Part shown: piece after piece, positions 31,781 to 39,681 of the stretch
Numbering within the stretch: position 1 is the stretch's first letter
Layout: every line of letters begins with the position of its first letter
Source: Haloplanus natans DSM 17983
GTDB lineage: Archaea > Halobacteriota > Halobacteria > Halobacteriales > Haloferacaceae
Assembly: GCF_000427685.1 (NCBI RefSeq)
Contig: NZ_KE386573.1
Coordinates: 1,968,938-2,032,937, forward strand
Direction of reading: 5' to 3'
DNA: 64,000 bases
Notes under the pieces: model-generated
Databases searched by the model: none
What the model was told of the DNA's origin: nothing
Seen by the model: only the letters and a program-made list of their open reading frames with translations
Position numbers and translations under genes: made by a program

Positions 31781-33537
31781 AGCTGCTCCTCCGAGAGGGC
31801 GAATTTGTCGTTGGCGCCGCCGCTCGGCACCATCGGGTAGACGTTCTCGGCGGGGTCGATGTGGAAGTCGACGACCGAGGGGCCGTCGTAGGCGAGCGCC
31901 TCCTCGACGGCGTCGGCCACCTCGTCGTAGTCGTCGACGCGCCAGCCGCGGGCGCCGAAGGCCTCGGCCAACTTGTCGAACTCGGGGATCCAACTGTAGC
32001 CGGCGGCCATGTGTCGCCCCTCGAAGAAGGCGTCCTGCCACTGGCGCACCATTCCGATGTACTCGTTGTTCAGGATGGCGACCGTGATGTCGAGGTCCTC
32101 GCGCACGGCGACCGAGAGCTCCTCGACTGTCATCAGGAAGGAGCCGTCGCCGTCGATACAGACGACTTCCTCGTCGTCGTCGGCCGCCAGTCGGGCGCCG
32201 ATGGCCGCGGGCAGGCCGTAGCCCATCGTCCCGAGGCCGTGCGAGGAGACCCACTTCCGCGGGTCGCGGAACGTCCAGTACTGGGACGCCCACATCTGAT
32301 GCTGGCCGACGCCCGAGGTGACGATGGCGTCGTCGCTCGTGGCCTCGTCGAGCGCCTCGACGACGAACTGCGGTTTGAGCGGTTCGTCGTCCGGCGCCGC
32401 GTAATCCATCGGGTACTCCGTCTTCCACGTCCGACACTGCTCGCGCCACTCGTCGGCGTCGGGCGCGGCGGTCAGCGCGTCGTCGAGCTGTCCGAGGACG
32501 CGCCCCGCGTCGCCGATCAGCGGGTAGTCGGCGTGGATGTTCTTGCTGATCTCCGCGGGGTCGATGTCGACGTGAACGACCTCCGCGCTCGGCGCGAACG
32601 TCTCGATACCGCCGGTCAGGCGGTCGTCGAATCGGGTGCCGACGGCGATCAGGAGGTCCGTGTGGTTGATCGCCATGTTGGCGTAGCCGGTGCCGTGCAT
32701 GCCCGCCCACGACAGACAGAGCTCGTGGTCCTCGGGCATCGTGCCGATACCGGGCATCGTCGTCACCACCGGAATCTCGTAGTCGGCGGCGAACTCGCGG
32801 GCCACGTCCGCGGCGTCGGCTTTCACCACGCCGCCGCCGAACAGGAGCAGCGGTTTGTCCGCCGCCTCGATGGCGCTCGCCACCGTCTCGACGGCGCTCT
32901 CGTCCGCTTCGTCCTGTGGCGTGTACGTCTCCGGCGTCTGGGGCATCCCCGGTTCGCGGTCCGTCTCCCCGCTGGTGACGTCCTTGGGGAGGTCGACCAG
33001 CGTCGGCCCCGGCCGGCCGGCGGAAGCGAGCGCCACCGCCTCGCCGACGGTGTCGCCGACGGTGTCGGCGTCGCTCGCGAAGTAGTTGTTCTTCGTGATC
33101 GGTGCGGTGATGCCCGTCGTGTCCGTCTCCTGGAAGGCGTCGCTGCCGACCATATGCTGGGGCACCTGCCCGGTCAGCGCCACCACGGCGTCGGAATCCA
33201 TGTTGGCGTCGGCGAGTCCCGTCACGAGGTTGGTCGCGCCAGGACCCGAGGTAGCCAGGCAGACGCCCGGCTGGCCGGACACCACGCTGAACGCGTCGGC
33301 CGCGTGAGCCGCCCCCTGTTCGTGGGCCATCATCACGTGACGGATCTCCGAATCCCAGAGCGCGTCGTAGACGGGCATGATCGCCCCGCCCTGCACGCCG
33401 AACATCACGTCGATGCCCGCGTTCTCGAGGGCTCGAACGGTGGACGTAGCGCCCGACGTGACTTGTGTCGGGGCCCCGTCGGCCGCCTCGTCGCTCGACT
33501 CCTCCGTCTCCGGTGGTTGGGTGGTTCGCTCGCTCAT
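31777..33537 (-). CDS. ilvB: Acetolactate synthase large subunit
   Basis: ThDP-dependent enzyme condensing pyruvate with pyruvate or 2-oxobutyrate, the first committed step. The 586-residue protein has GVQGGAIMPVYDAL, the catalytic Glu in HEQGAAHAADAF (about 72-83), and the ThDP-binding GDGSFLMTVEEL...NNEYIGMVRQWQ at about 455-495. First enzyme gene of the ilvBNC-orf-leuCDB operon. About 220 nt of probable mRNA leader, with a small ORF and hairpin, precede it. Confidence 0.96.
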   Translation of the reverse strand: MSERTTQPPETEESSDEAADGAPTQVTSGATSTVRALENAGIDVMFGVQGGAIMPVYDALWDSEIRHVMMAHEQGAAHAADAFSVVSGQPGVCLATSGPGATNLVTGLADANMDSDAVVALTGQVPQHMVGSDAFQETDTTGITAPITKNNYFASDADTVGDTVGEAVALASAGRPGPTLVDLPKDVTSGETDREPGMPQTPETYTPQDEADESAVETVASAIEAADKPLLLFGGGVVKADAADVAREFAADYEIPVVTTMPGIGTMPEDHELCLSWAGMHGTGYANMAINHTDLLIAVGTRFDDRLTGGIETFAPSAEVVHVDIDPAEISKNIHADYPLIGDAGRVLGQLDDALTAAPDADEWREQCRTWKTEYPMDYAAPDDEPLKPQFVVEALDEATSDDAIVTSGVGQHQMWASQYWTFRDPRKWVSSHGLGTMGYGLPAAIGARLAADDDEEVVCIDGDGSFLMTVEELSVAVREDLDITVAILNNEYIGMVRQWQDAFFEGRHMAAGYSWIPEFDKLAEAFGARGWRVDDYDEVADAVEEALAYDGPSVVDFHIDPAENVYPMVPSGGANDKFALSEEQL

Positions 33538-33644
33538 TGTCGTAAGCTGTACGTCGGTGGCTGTCGGTGTGAATGATTCATTGTCGTGTGGCCATGTGGC
33601 TCCCTGTGTACGGTACGGTCACGTCCGCGGAGGATGAGTTGTGA

Positions 33645-33660
33645 GGGGCTATACAGCCCC
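33645..33660 (-). promoter_or_regulatory. Hairpin in the ilvB mRNA leader
   Basis: On the transcript strand GGGGCT-GTAT-AGCCCC, a 6-bp GC-rich stem. It extends to about 10 bp with one bulge through flanking TGTA and TCACA. The stop codon of the leader ORF lies inside it, so a ribosome finishing the leader would cover or melt the stem. No U-run follows directly. Confidence 0.55.
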
Positions 33661-33753
33661 TACAATCGGGCCGATCGAACCGTCGACGCCGCGACGACCC
33701 GCTACTGGGTCGGCACTCGCGGTCGAACCCCGGGTCTGATCGAACCCTCGCAT
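33649..33753 (-). CDS. Candidate ilv leader peptide (34 aa)
   Basis: A 34-codon frame on the ilvB strand, ATG at 33753 and TAG at 33649-33651. The ATG lies about 30 nt from a TATA-like box, so the transcript would start essentially at this codon and be translated leaderless. The last 12 residues are VDGSIGPIVGAV: five of twelve are Val or Ile, with GTA used three times and ATT once in the whole frame, codons that are rare in this GC-rich genome. The stop codon sits in the loop and 3' edge of a hairpin. The arrangement resembles an amino-acid attenuator; function is unproven. Confidence 0.5.
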   Translation of the reverse strand: MRGFDQTRGSTASADPVAGRRGVDGSIGPIVGAV

Positions 33754-33778
33754 CGTATTCGGTGAATCCCGCTCCGCA

Positions 33779-33788
33779 GATATAATCC
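33779..33788 (-). promoter_or_regulatory. TATA-like box of the ilv-leu operon
   Basis: GGATTATATC on the minus strand, about 30 nt before the leader ORF ATG at 33753 and about 246 nt before ilvB. It is the best TATA-like match in the 400-nt gap between leuA and ilvB. Confidence 0.6.
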
Positions 33789-33938
33789 TTTCCGTCGAGA
33801 ACGGCGACTCGGAGCGCCCTCCGTGCCGTATGCGCCACCCGCCGCTCCACGGCTGGAGCGAACGGGGGCGACCCCATCATAGCGATGCGGGCGGTGTGCC
33901 GGGGCGGCCGCGAACGCGGGTGGCGACGGCCATCGCTC

Positions 33939-35160
33939 TCAGGCGCGGACCTCCTCCTCGCGGGTGACGTTCTCCTCGCGGGCGAACCGCCGCAGGTCCG
34001 CCATCGTCACCCGCTCCTTGTCGGCGCCGTAATCCTTGACCAGTCGGGTGACCGCCCGGACCTCCGAGTCGGTCGGGTCGTAGCCGATTTCCTTCAGTCG
34101 CTTGCGCACCGAGTGGGTCCCGGTGTGTTTGCCGAGGACGAACTCGCGGGTCGCGCCCACCATCTCCGGTGTCATCACGCCCGGTTCGAACGTGTCCGAG
34201 TTCTCGATGACGCCTGCGGCGTGGATACCGCTCTCGTGGGAGAAGGCGTTGCGCCCAACGACCGGCTTGTTCGGCGGATTGGGGATGTCGCTGTAATCCT
34301 CGACCATCCGGGACAGTTCCGTGATTCGGGTGGTGTCGATCCCCGTGTCCACGTCGTACAACGCCTCCGAGGCCATGACGACCTCTTCGAAGGCGGCGTT
34401 GCCGGCGCGTTCGCCGATGCCGTTGACCGACACCTGTGCCTGCGCCGCGCCCGCCTCGAAGCCGGCGATGGCGTTCGCCGTCGCCAGCCCGAAGTCGTCG
34501 TGGGCGTGGACGTCGACCTGCGCGTCGGTGTTCTCGCGGACCATGCGCACGAGGTCCATAAAGCGCGTGGGCGTCGCCACCCCGCAGGTGTCCGGAATGT
34601 TGATCCAGTCGGTCCCCGCGTCGCTGACCGCCTCCACCACCTCGACGAGGAAGTCGTCGTCGGTGCGGGTGGCGTCCATCGGCGAGAACATACACTCCAC
34701 GCCCGCCTCCTTGACACGCTCGACGCATTTGACCGCGCGGTCGACCGCCTCCTCGCGCGAGGCGTGCATGGAATCCTGTAGCTGTACGTCGCTCGTACTC
34801 ACGAAGACGTGGACCAGTTCCACGCCCGAGTCGAGCGCCGCCTCCACGTCCTTGTCGACGACGCGAGCGAGGCCACACACCGTCGTGTCGGTGGCGTTCG
34901 AGATGTCTCGAACGGCCTCGAACTCCGCGTCGGAGTTGACCGGGAACCCCGCCTCGATGACGTGGGTGCCCATCTCGTCAAGGACTGCGGCGATGTCACG
35001 CTTCTCGTCGTAACTGAACGACGTGCGCGGTGACTGCTCGCCATCTCGGAGCGTTGTGTCGAAAATTCGTACACCGTCAATTTCGCCGGTGCGGGCCAAC
35101 GTGCCCTGGAAGAACTCGATCCGCCGGGGTATCCGACGAATCCTCCATGTCGTTAGACAT
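33939..35160 (-). CDS. leuA: 2-isopropylmalate synthase, apparent frameshift at the 5' end
   Basis: Condenses acetyl-CoA with 2-oxoisovalerate, first step of the leucine branch; (R)-citramalate synthase is a close alternative. From IEFFQGTLARTGEIDGVRIFDTTLRDGEQSPRTSF onward the frame is intact, with VDVHAHDDFGLATANA (metal-binding HxH), GIGERAGNAAFEEVV and HESGIHAAG. This frame has no ATG or GTG before IEFF. The only well-placed start, ATG 35160 about 30 nt after a good TATA-like box, lies in another frame that meets it at the CCCC run (35126-35129). Either one or two bases are missing in the assembly, or the gene is inactivated. The catalytic part is otherwise full length for the family. Confidence 0.85.
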
Positions 35161-35186
35161 TGTACTCTACCAGAGGATAGCCCTCG

Positions 35187-35194
35187 TATATAAA
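35187..35194 (-). promoter_or_regulatory. TATA-like box of leuA
   Basis: TTTATATA on the minus strand, centred 30 nt before ATG 35160. Its quality and spacing argue that ATG 35160 is the true translation start. Confidence 0.65.
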
Positions 35195-35275
35195 CCTGTC
35201 CCTGTCCGGTGATTCCCCGGTATCGACCGTCGGACGGTCGCCCCGACTCGGCGGCGGCGGGGAGGGCGGGTCGAC

Positions 35276-35287
35276 CGGACATGTTCG
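35276..35287. promoter_or_regulatory. NarO-type palindrome upstream of the cupin gene
   Basis: CGGACATGTTCG, one mismatch from CGAACATGTTCG, the 12-nt palindrome found exactly before norB at 40439. Its centre is about 43 nt before the cupin ATG, similar to the 47 nt at norB. Confidence 0.45.
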
Positions 35288-35324
35288 CCCCAACCCTTCC
35301 GTCCGTCCGCCGTCCACTCCCGAT

Positions 35325-35708
35325 ATGGCCGTCACCGACTTCGACGCCGAACGCGCCTACGACGACGAGACGTTCGCCGCACACAAGGTGTTCCGCACCG
35401 ACGACCTGCAGGTCGTCTGTGGCTACTTCGAACCGGGACAGTTCATTCCGGTCCACGCGCCGTCGAGCGCCCTCGTCGTCGCCGTGCAGTCCGGGACCGG
35501 CGTCGTCCGCGAGGGCGGGACCGACCACCGCGTCGAACCCGGCGACGTGGTGACCGTCGCGGCCGACGTAGAGCGAGGGATTCGAGCCGACGACGACTCG
35601 CGGCTGGAGACCCTGCTGGTGACCGCGCCGCCGCCGACGGAGGTCGAACACGAACCGGTCCGGGCGGGGCTTCGCCGCGGCGAGTTCGAGCCACAAGGGG
35701 GATCGTGA
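35325..35708 (+). CDS. Cupin-domain protein
   Basis: A 127-residue single-domain cupin. The beta-barrel pattern is visible: DDLQVVCGYFEPGQFIPVHAPSSALVVAVQSGTGVVREGGTDHRVEPGDVVTVAADVERGIRA. The first motif has His at about 44 in FIPVHAPSS but lacks the second His and the Glu of canonical metal-binding cupins, so metal binding is uncertain. Function unknown; small cupins often act in metabolite binding or as sensors. The NarO-type palindrome upstream suggests expression under low oxygen or nitrate, which is inference. Confidence 0.75.
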   Translation: MAVTDFDAERAYDDETFAAHKVFRTDDLQVVCGYFEPGQFIPVHAPSSALVVAVQSGTGVVREGGTDHRVEPGDVVTVAADVERGIRADDDSRLETLLVTAPPPTEVEHEPVRAGLRRGEFEPQGGS

Positions 35709-35809
35709 CTGGCCGTCGGTCGCCGCCGGATCGGTCCCCATTGAGTCCCAAGACCCCCTGCCAGTAGCCCGCCCGAACGCTTTTCTCCCGCCCGAGCGAT
35801 CCTACGGCT

Positions 35810-36106
35810 ATGAGCGAGTTCGACCTCGACCTCCGGAACGCGGAGGAACAACTGGAGGAGGGCGAGGACGGCGGATCGGAGGTGGTTCTCGGTGTCCTCG
35901 ACGGGAGCACCGACCCCGGGGAGTGGATTCGAACCGTCGAGGACGGCAAGATACTCGTGTTGAACGTCGAGGGCGACCTGAACCGTCTCGCGGCGGGGTT
36001 TGCCCGCGAGGTCCGCGACGCCGGCGGGACGCTCATGCGCTTTCGCGGCTTCCTCGTCGTGACGCCCCCCGGCGTGGGCATCGACACCGACCGGCTCTCG
36101 TCGTGA
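35810..36106 (+). CDS. Conserved haloarchaeal protein (DUF5779-like)
   Basis: A 98-residue protein. After an acidic N-terminus (FDLDLRNAEEQLEEGEDGG) it has an alternating beta/alpha pattern: SEVVLGVLDGSTDPGEWIRTVEDGKILVLNVEGDLNRLAAGFAREVRDAGGTLMRFRGFLVVTPPGVGIDTDRL. This looks like a small compact domain. I recall similar proteins under DUF5779 but cannot assign a role. Confidence 0.7.
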   Translation: MSEFDLDLRNAEEQLEEGEDGGSEVVLGVLDGSTDPGEWIRTVEDGKILVLNVEGDLNRLAAGFAREVRDAGGTLMRFRGFLVVTPPGVGIDTDRLSS

Positions 36107-36137
36107 GAAGCGTGGCCGGGCGGCGTCGCTTCGACAC

Positions 36138-36818
36138 TTACGACGACCGCGTGAACGTCACCCAGTGACCGTCGCCGTCGCGGACCGGAACGGCCTCCCG
36201 CACCGTCGTCCACGCCGCGACTGCCTCGGCCGCCGTCGCCGGGTCCGCCGTCTCGAAGCCCAGGTCGACGTGGACGCCGCCCCTGGCGTTCGCGAGGCCG
36301 AGGTGTGGCTCCCAGAGCTCCAGATCCATCGGCCCGCGGAGACGGACGCGCCGGCGCGTTTCCCCCCGATCCACCGGCTCGAATCCGAGCGCCGTATACG
36401 TCGCCTCGGCCCGGTCCAGATCCGCGACTTCGAGGACGACTTCGAAGATCCCGGTCGGCGCGTCGGCCCCCCGCTCCTCGCCCGCTTCGCACCCGATTTC
36501 GACGCAGTTGCCGTCGGGGTCGTAGACGTAGAGCGAGCGATAGCCGCCGAAGTCGACCACTTCGGGATCGAGGTCGGCCAGTCGCTCGCGCCACGCCGAC
36601 AGCGCGCCCGGCGCGGCCGAGAACGCGAAATGCGTGTGGAGGCCCCCCCGGGGCACGCCCGTCGGTCGGCGCAGATGGAGGTCGGTCTCCCCCACGGGGA
36701 AGACGACCGCTTCGGCCGTCTCGCGTGCGACCGCGAGCCCGAACCGGTCGGCGTAGAACGCCCGCGTGGCGTCGAGATCCATCGCTTCGAGCGCCAGATG
36801 GGTGAGCCGAGTGAGCAC
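36138..36818 (-). CDS. VOC-superfamily protein (glyoxalase/dioxygenase fold), two modules
   Basis: A 226-residue protein with two vicinal-oxygen-chelate modules. The first starts THLALEAMDLDATRAFYADRFGLAVA, has His near residue 7 and continues to YVYDPDGNCVEIG, whose Glu is a typical metal ligand. The second starts IFEVVLEVADLDRAEATYTALGFEPV and ends GDGHWVTFT. The pattern fits a glyoxalase, fosfomycin-resistance or ring-cleavage type fold; the reaction is unknown. Stands alone on the minus strand. Confidence 0.78.
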   Translation of the reverse strand: MLTRLTHLALEAMDLDATRAFYADRFGLAVARETAEAVVFPVGETDLHLRRPTGVPRGGLHTHFAFSAAPGALSAWRERLADLDPEVVDFGGYRSLYVYDPDGNCVEIGCEAGEERGADAPTGIFEVVLEVADLDRAEATYTALGFEPVDRGETRRRVRLRGPMDLELWEPHLGLANARGGVHVDLGFETADPATAAEAVAAWTTVREAVPVRDGDGHWVTFTRSS

Positions 36819-36916
36819 GGGTCGACTACGGCTCGTGGCCGATTAATCCTCCCGCCGAGTCGGAGGTTACGTCGGCGGATCGAGGGTTTATGCGCGTCCC
36901 GCTCCCATACGTCGGT

Positions 36917-37594
36917 ATGCCACTCAAGGGCGGCCGCGCGGACCTGCGCGAGATCGACCGCTGGGACGGCGGCCTCGGCTGGATCGCGTACCCCGACGAG
37001 CGGATGCAACGGGCGAGTCACGCGCTCGATACCGACGAGGGCGTGTGGGTGGTCGATCCGGTCGACGCGCCGGGTGTCGACGACCTGCTCGCCGACCTGG
37101 GTGACGTAGTCGGCGTCGCGCTCTGTCTCGACCGACACAAGCGCGACGCCGCGGCGGTGGCGCGACGCCACGACGTGCCCGTCTCCATCCCGGAGTGGAT
37201 GGACGGCGTGGCGTCGAAACTCGACGCGCCGGTCGAACGTGTCGGCCGGGAACTCGGCGACTCGGGCTACCGGGTCCGGCGCGTCCGCGACGCCTCGATC
37301 CCACCGTGGCAGGAGGCCGCGCTCTACGACGGCGAGACGCTGCTCGTCGCCGAGGCGGTCGGCACGGCCTCCTTCTTCCGCGCCGGCGACGAACGCCTCG
37401 GCGTCCATCCGATGCTCCGGCCGATCCCGCCGCGGGACGCCCTCGGCGACCTCACGCCCGAGCGGATCGTCGTCGGTCACGGTGAGGGCGTCTTCGACGA
37501 CGCGACCGCGGCGCTTCGGAACGCCCTCGCCGGCGCCCGCCGGCGCATCCCCGCCGCGTACGCGAAGATGGCCCGTGAGATGGTGCTGGGGTGA
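36917..37594 (+). CDS. MBL-fold-like protein lacking the metal motif
   Basis: A 225-residue protein whose predicted strand-helix order (GLGWIAYPDERMQRASHALDTDEGVWVVDPVDAPGVDDLLADLG, then VVGVALCLDRHKRDAAAVARRHDVPVSIPEW) resembles metallo-beta-lactamase-fold proteins, with LDRHKRDAA at the place of HxHxDH. Only one His and one Asp of the motif remain, so ordinary zinc hydrolase activity is unlikely. A HGEGVFDDATAALR segment near the C-terminus corresponds to the later metal-His region. ATG 36917 is chosen over an in-frame start at 36890. Overlaps the next gene by four bases. Confidence 0.65.
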   Translation: MPLKGGRADLREIDRWDGGLGWIAYPDERMQRASHALDTDEGVWVVDPVDAPGVDDLLADLGDVVGVALCLDRHKRDAAAVARRHDVPVSIPEWMDGVASKLDAPVERVGRELGDSGYRVRRVRDASIPPWQEAALYDGETLLVAEAVGTASFFRAGDERLGVHPMLRPIPPRDALGDLTPERIVVGHGEGVFDDATAALRNALAGARRRIPAAYAKMAREMVLG

Positions 37595-38082
37595 GCCGAG
37601 AGAGGGGCGAGGCGGCATCCCCGCCTCGGGACCGGGACGCCGTGGCCAGAACCGACGGCGGTGACGACACGTCCGTCTACGTCACCCGCGGCCTCGTCGA
37701 GATGCTCCTCGAACGCGCGGCCGAGACCGAACCCGCTCAGGAGAACCTCGTCCTCGATTCGACGCCGGCGTCCGACTTCGAGGCGGACCTCGGCGTCGAG
37801 CCCTCGACGACCGTCCTGAGCCACGTCTACTTCCCGATGGCCGGCCGGGCCGTCAGCGACGTGTTCGGCGTCGACCTCGGGACGCCCGCCGGTCGGGGGC
37901 GCGCCCGCTTTCTCAGCCACCCACAGGGACCGGCGGAACTCACCCGTCGCGACGATCTGGCGGGTGTCGTCCTCCTCGCGGTGCCGCCGTGGGAGACGCT
38001 CCTAGCGTTCGACCGACGGGGACGATCCCTTAATCTGACCGTCGTCGACGCCGAACCGCCGGCCGAGTCGGTGCCGGAGTGA
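37591..38082 (+). CDS. Conserved haloarchaeal hypothetical protein
   Basis: A 163-residue protein starting at a GTG that overlaps the previous stop; a second in-frame GTG at 37642 is closer to the apparent fold (TSVYVTRGLVEMLLERAAETEP). The body (VLSHVYFPMAGRAVSDVFGVDLGTPAGRGRARFLSHPQGPAELTRRDDLAGVVLLAVPPWE) looks globular. No family recognised with confidence. Coupled to the MBL-like gene upstream, and closely followed by the folD-like gene. Confidence 0.65.
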   Translation: MSRERGEAASPPRDRDAVARTDGGDDTSVYVTRGLVEMLLERAAETEPAQENLVLDSTPASDFEADLGVEPSTTVLSHVYFPMAGRAVSDVFGVDLGTPAGRGRARFLSHPQGPAELTRRDDLAGVVLLAVPPWETLLAFDRRGRSLNLTVVDAEPPAESVPE

Positions 38083-38119
38083 CCGAACCGTTTTGCCGCC
38101 CGCCACCGTGGAGCGAGAC

Positions 38120-38986
38120 GTGTCCGATCCACGGCGACTGAGCGGCACGGAGCCCGCCACGGCCGTCCGGCGCGACGCGCTCGCCCGCCTCGACGCCTGC
38201 CGCGAAGCCGGCGTCGAGCCCTGCCTCGCGACGGTGCTAGCGAGCGACGACCCAGGGGCACGGGCGTTCATGGACCGCAAACACGACCGATGCGCCGAGG
38301 TAGGGATCGACACCCGTCGCGTCGACCTGCCGGCCGAGGCGCCCGCCGAACGCGTCTACCGGACCGTCGAGGAGTTGGGCGCCGACCCGGCGGTCACGGC
38401 GCTGTTCGTCCAGGTGCCGCTGCCGGAACACGTCGAGGAGGCGGCGGTGCGGGCGCGGGTCCCGCCCGAGAAGGACGTGGACTGTTTCGCGCACGCGAAC
38501 GTCGGCCGTCTGGTGGCCGGCGATCCGCGGGTTCGCCCCGTCACGTCGCTCGCGGTCGACCGCCTGCTCTCGGCACACGGCGTGGCAGTCGCGGGACGGG
38601 ACGCCGTCGTCGTCGGACGGACGACCGTCATCGGCACGCCGCTCGCGCACCTGCTGTGCCGGCGGGACGCGACGGTGACGGTCTGTCACTCGCGGACCGA
38701 GGAGTTGGGGGCGAAAACGCGGAGCGCCGACCTGCTGGTCACCGCCGCCGGGACCCCCGGTCTGGTCGACGGCTCGATGGTTTCGGCGGGGGTCGTGGTC
38801 GTCGATGTCAGCGCGAACCGCGTGGCCGAAGGGGTCGTCGGCGACGTGGACGCCGACAGTGTCGGCGAGACGGCGTCGGCGATGACGCCCGTCCCCGGCG
38901 GCGTCGGGCCGCTGACGATGGCGTCGCTCCTGCACAACGTGGTGGCGGTGAGCGCGCCCGAGTCCGTCTCAAACGGTTTATCGTAA
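38120..38986 (+). CDS. folD: FolD-like methylenetetrahydrofolate dehydrogenase/cyclohydrolase
   Basis: A 288-residue protein of the bifunctional FolD family, interconverting 5,10-methylene- and 10-formyl-tetrahydrofolate. Seen: ARAFMDRKHDRC with the catalytic Lys, FVQVPLPEHV, EKDVDCF with the conserved Asp, VVVGRTTVIGTPLAHLL and the C-terminal TPVPGGVGPLTMA. Odd: the Tyr of the YxxxK pair is Phe, and the usual PCTP motif reads PVTS, so activity may be altered. GTG 38120 fits the family N-terminus; TTG 38093 and GTG 38108 are alternatives. The last codons and TAA lie inside palindromic element copy 2. Confidence 0.82.
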   Translation: MSDPRRLSGTEPATAVRRDALARLDACREAGVEPCLATVLASDDPGARAFMDRKHDRCAEVGIDTRRVDLPAEAPAERVYRTVEELGADPAVTALFVQVPLPEHVEEAAVRARVPPEKDVDCFAHANVGRLVAGDPRVRPVTSLAVDRLLSAHGVAVAGRDAVVVGRTTVIGTPLAHLLCRRDATVTVCHSRTEELGAKTRSADLLVTAAGTPGLVDGSMVSAGVVVVDVSANRVAEGVVGDVDADSVGETASAMTPVPGGVGPLTMASLLHNVVAVSAPESVSNGLS

Positions 38987-39055
38987 ATCAGTACCGGAGG
39001 TTCGCCGAGACGGTCCGGCGAATCACCGGTACTGACTTACAATAAACACTATCAG
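38968..39055. repeat. 88-nt palindromic 3'-end element, copy 2
   Basis: 13 + 26 + 10 + 26 + 13 nt. Left core 38981-39006, centre GAGACGGTCC, right core 39017-39042. It lies exactly between convergent genes. The left arm encodes the final residues and TAA of folD; the right terminus (complement CTGATAG) supplies the TGA of the ribbon-helix-helix gene. Both genes therefore end inside the element. Confidence 0.88.
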
Positions 39056-39261
39056 TCGAGGTAGCCGAGGTCGGCCAACTGGTCGGTGATTTCCTCGAAC
39101 TCCGCCTCGGTCAACTCGCCGCGGCGCTGGTACTGGATGACGATGCTCCGGAGGAGGAACCGGACCAGATCGCTCGTACTGGAGAAGCTGGTGCCTTCGA
39201 TGGTCTCCTCGACTCGGTCGCCGAGCTCTTTTGGGATCGAAACCGTCGTATACTCCGTCAT
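39052..39261 (-). CDS. Ribbon-helix-helix (CopG/Arc-type) regulator
   Basis: A 69-residue protein beginning MTEYTTVSIPKELGDRVEETI, whose alternating strand TVSIP is the DNA-contacting beta ribbon, followed by FSSTSDLVRFLLRSIVIQYQ, the second helix. The C-terminal tail GELTEAEFEEITDQLADLGYLD is acidic. RHH proteins bind DNA as dimers and often repress their own or toxin operons; no toxin is adjacent. ATG 39261 is preferred over the upstream in-frame extension. Its stop codon is provided by palindromic element copy 2. Confidence 0.8.
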   Translation of the reverse strand: MTEYTTVSIPKELGDRVEETIEGTSFSSTSDLVRFLLRSIVIQYQRRGELTEAEFEEITDQLADLGYLD

Positions 39262-39354
39262 GCTGGGTCGGACGGGGCCCGGCGGCAAAGGCGTAGCGTT
39301 CGCGGGAGCGACGAATGGCGGTCGTTTTTAGTGGCTCGGTGACAACGCCCGGTA

Positions 39355-39681
39355 ATGGCAGCCAGGCCGCCACAGCAGGATACGTCGTCACCGGACGCGG
39401 TGGAATTCGGGATCGCCGCACTGGTCGGTTATCTGGATCACGCCGACATCGAATATCCGGCCACCAGTGACGAAATCGTCCGGGCGCTCGGCGATCCGGA
39501 CATCCCCTACGACGGCTCGGGCGGGAGCGTCGCGCTGTCGGAGGCCATGAGCGCGCTCCCGAAGCGCACGTTCGACTCCGAATCCGAACTGCTCGACCTG
39601 CTCCACCCGGTGTTCGAGGAGTACCGTGCCTCCGCCAGCGGGAGTATCCTCGGTCGCATCCGGTCGGTCCTGCCCTTCTAA
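39355..39681 (+). CDS. Conserved haloarchaeal protein (DUF5789-like)
   Basis: A 108-residue protein with a small helical domain: VEFGIAALVGYLDHADIEYPATSDEIVRALGDPDIPYDGSGGSVALSEAMSALPKRTFDSESELLDLLHPVFEEYR. It resembles haloarchaeal proteins I recall as DUF5789, related to DUF2795, of unknown role. TTTTTAGTG near 39325-39333 is a plausible TATA-like box about 26 nt upstream. The stop overlaps that of the convergent Bat-like gene. Confidence 0.7.
   Translation: MAARPPQQDTSSPDAVEFGIAALVGYLDHADIEYPATSDEIVRALGDPDIPYDGSGGSVALSEAMSALPKRTFDSESELLDLLHPVFEEYRASASGSILGRIRSVLPF

Noticed and set aside
33538-33585. A second mini-ORF (15 codons, MNHSHRQPPTYSLRQ) overlapping the ilvB ATG
   Set aside because: Too short, with no Val, Ile or Leu enrichment. 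It could aid re-initiation, but there is nothing to support it beyond the overlap.
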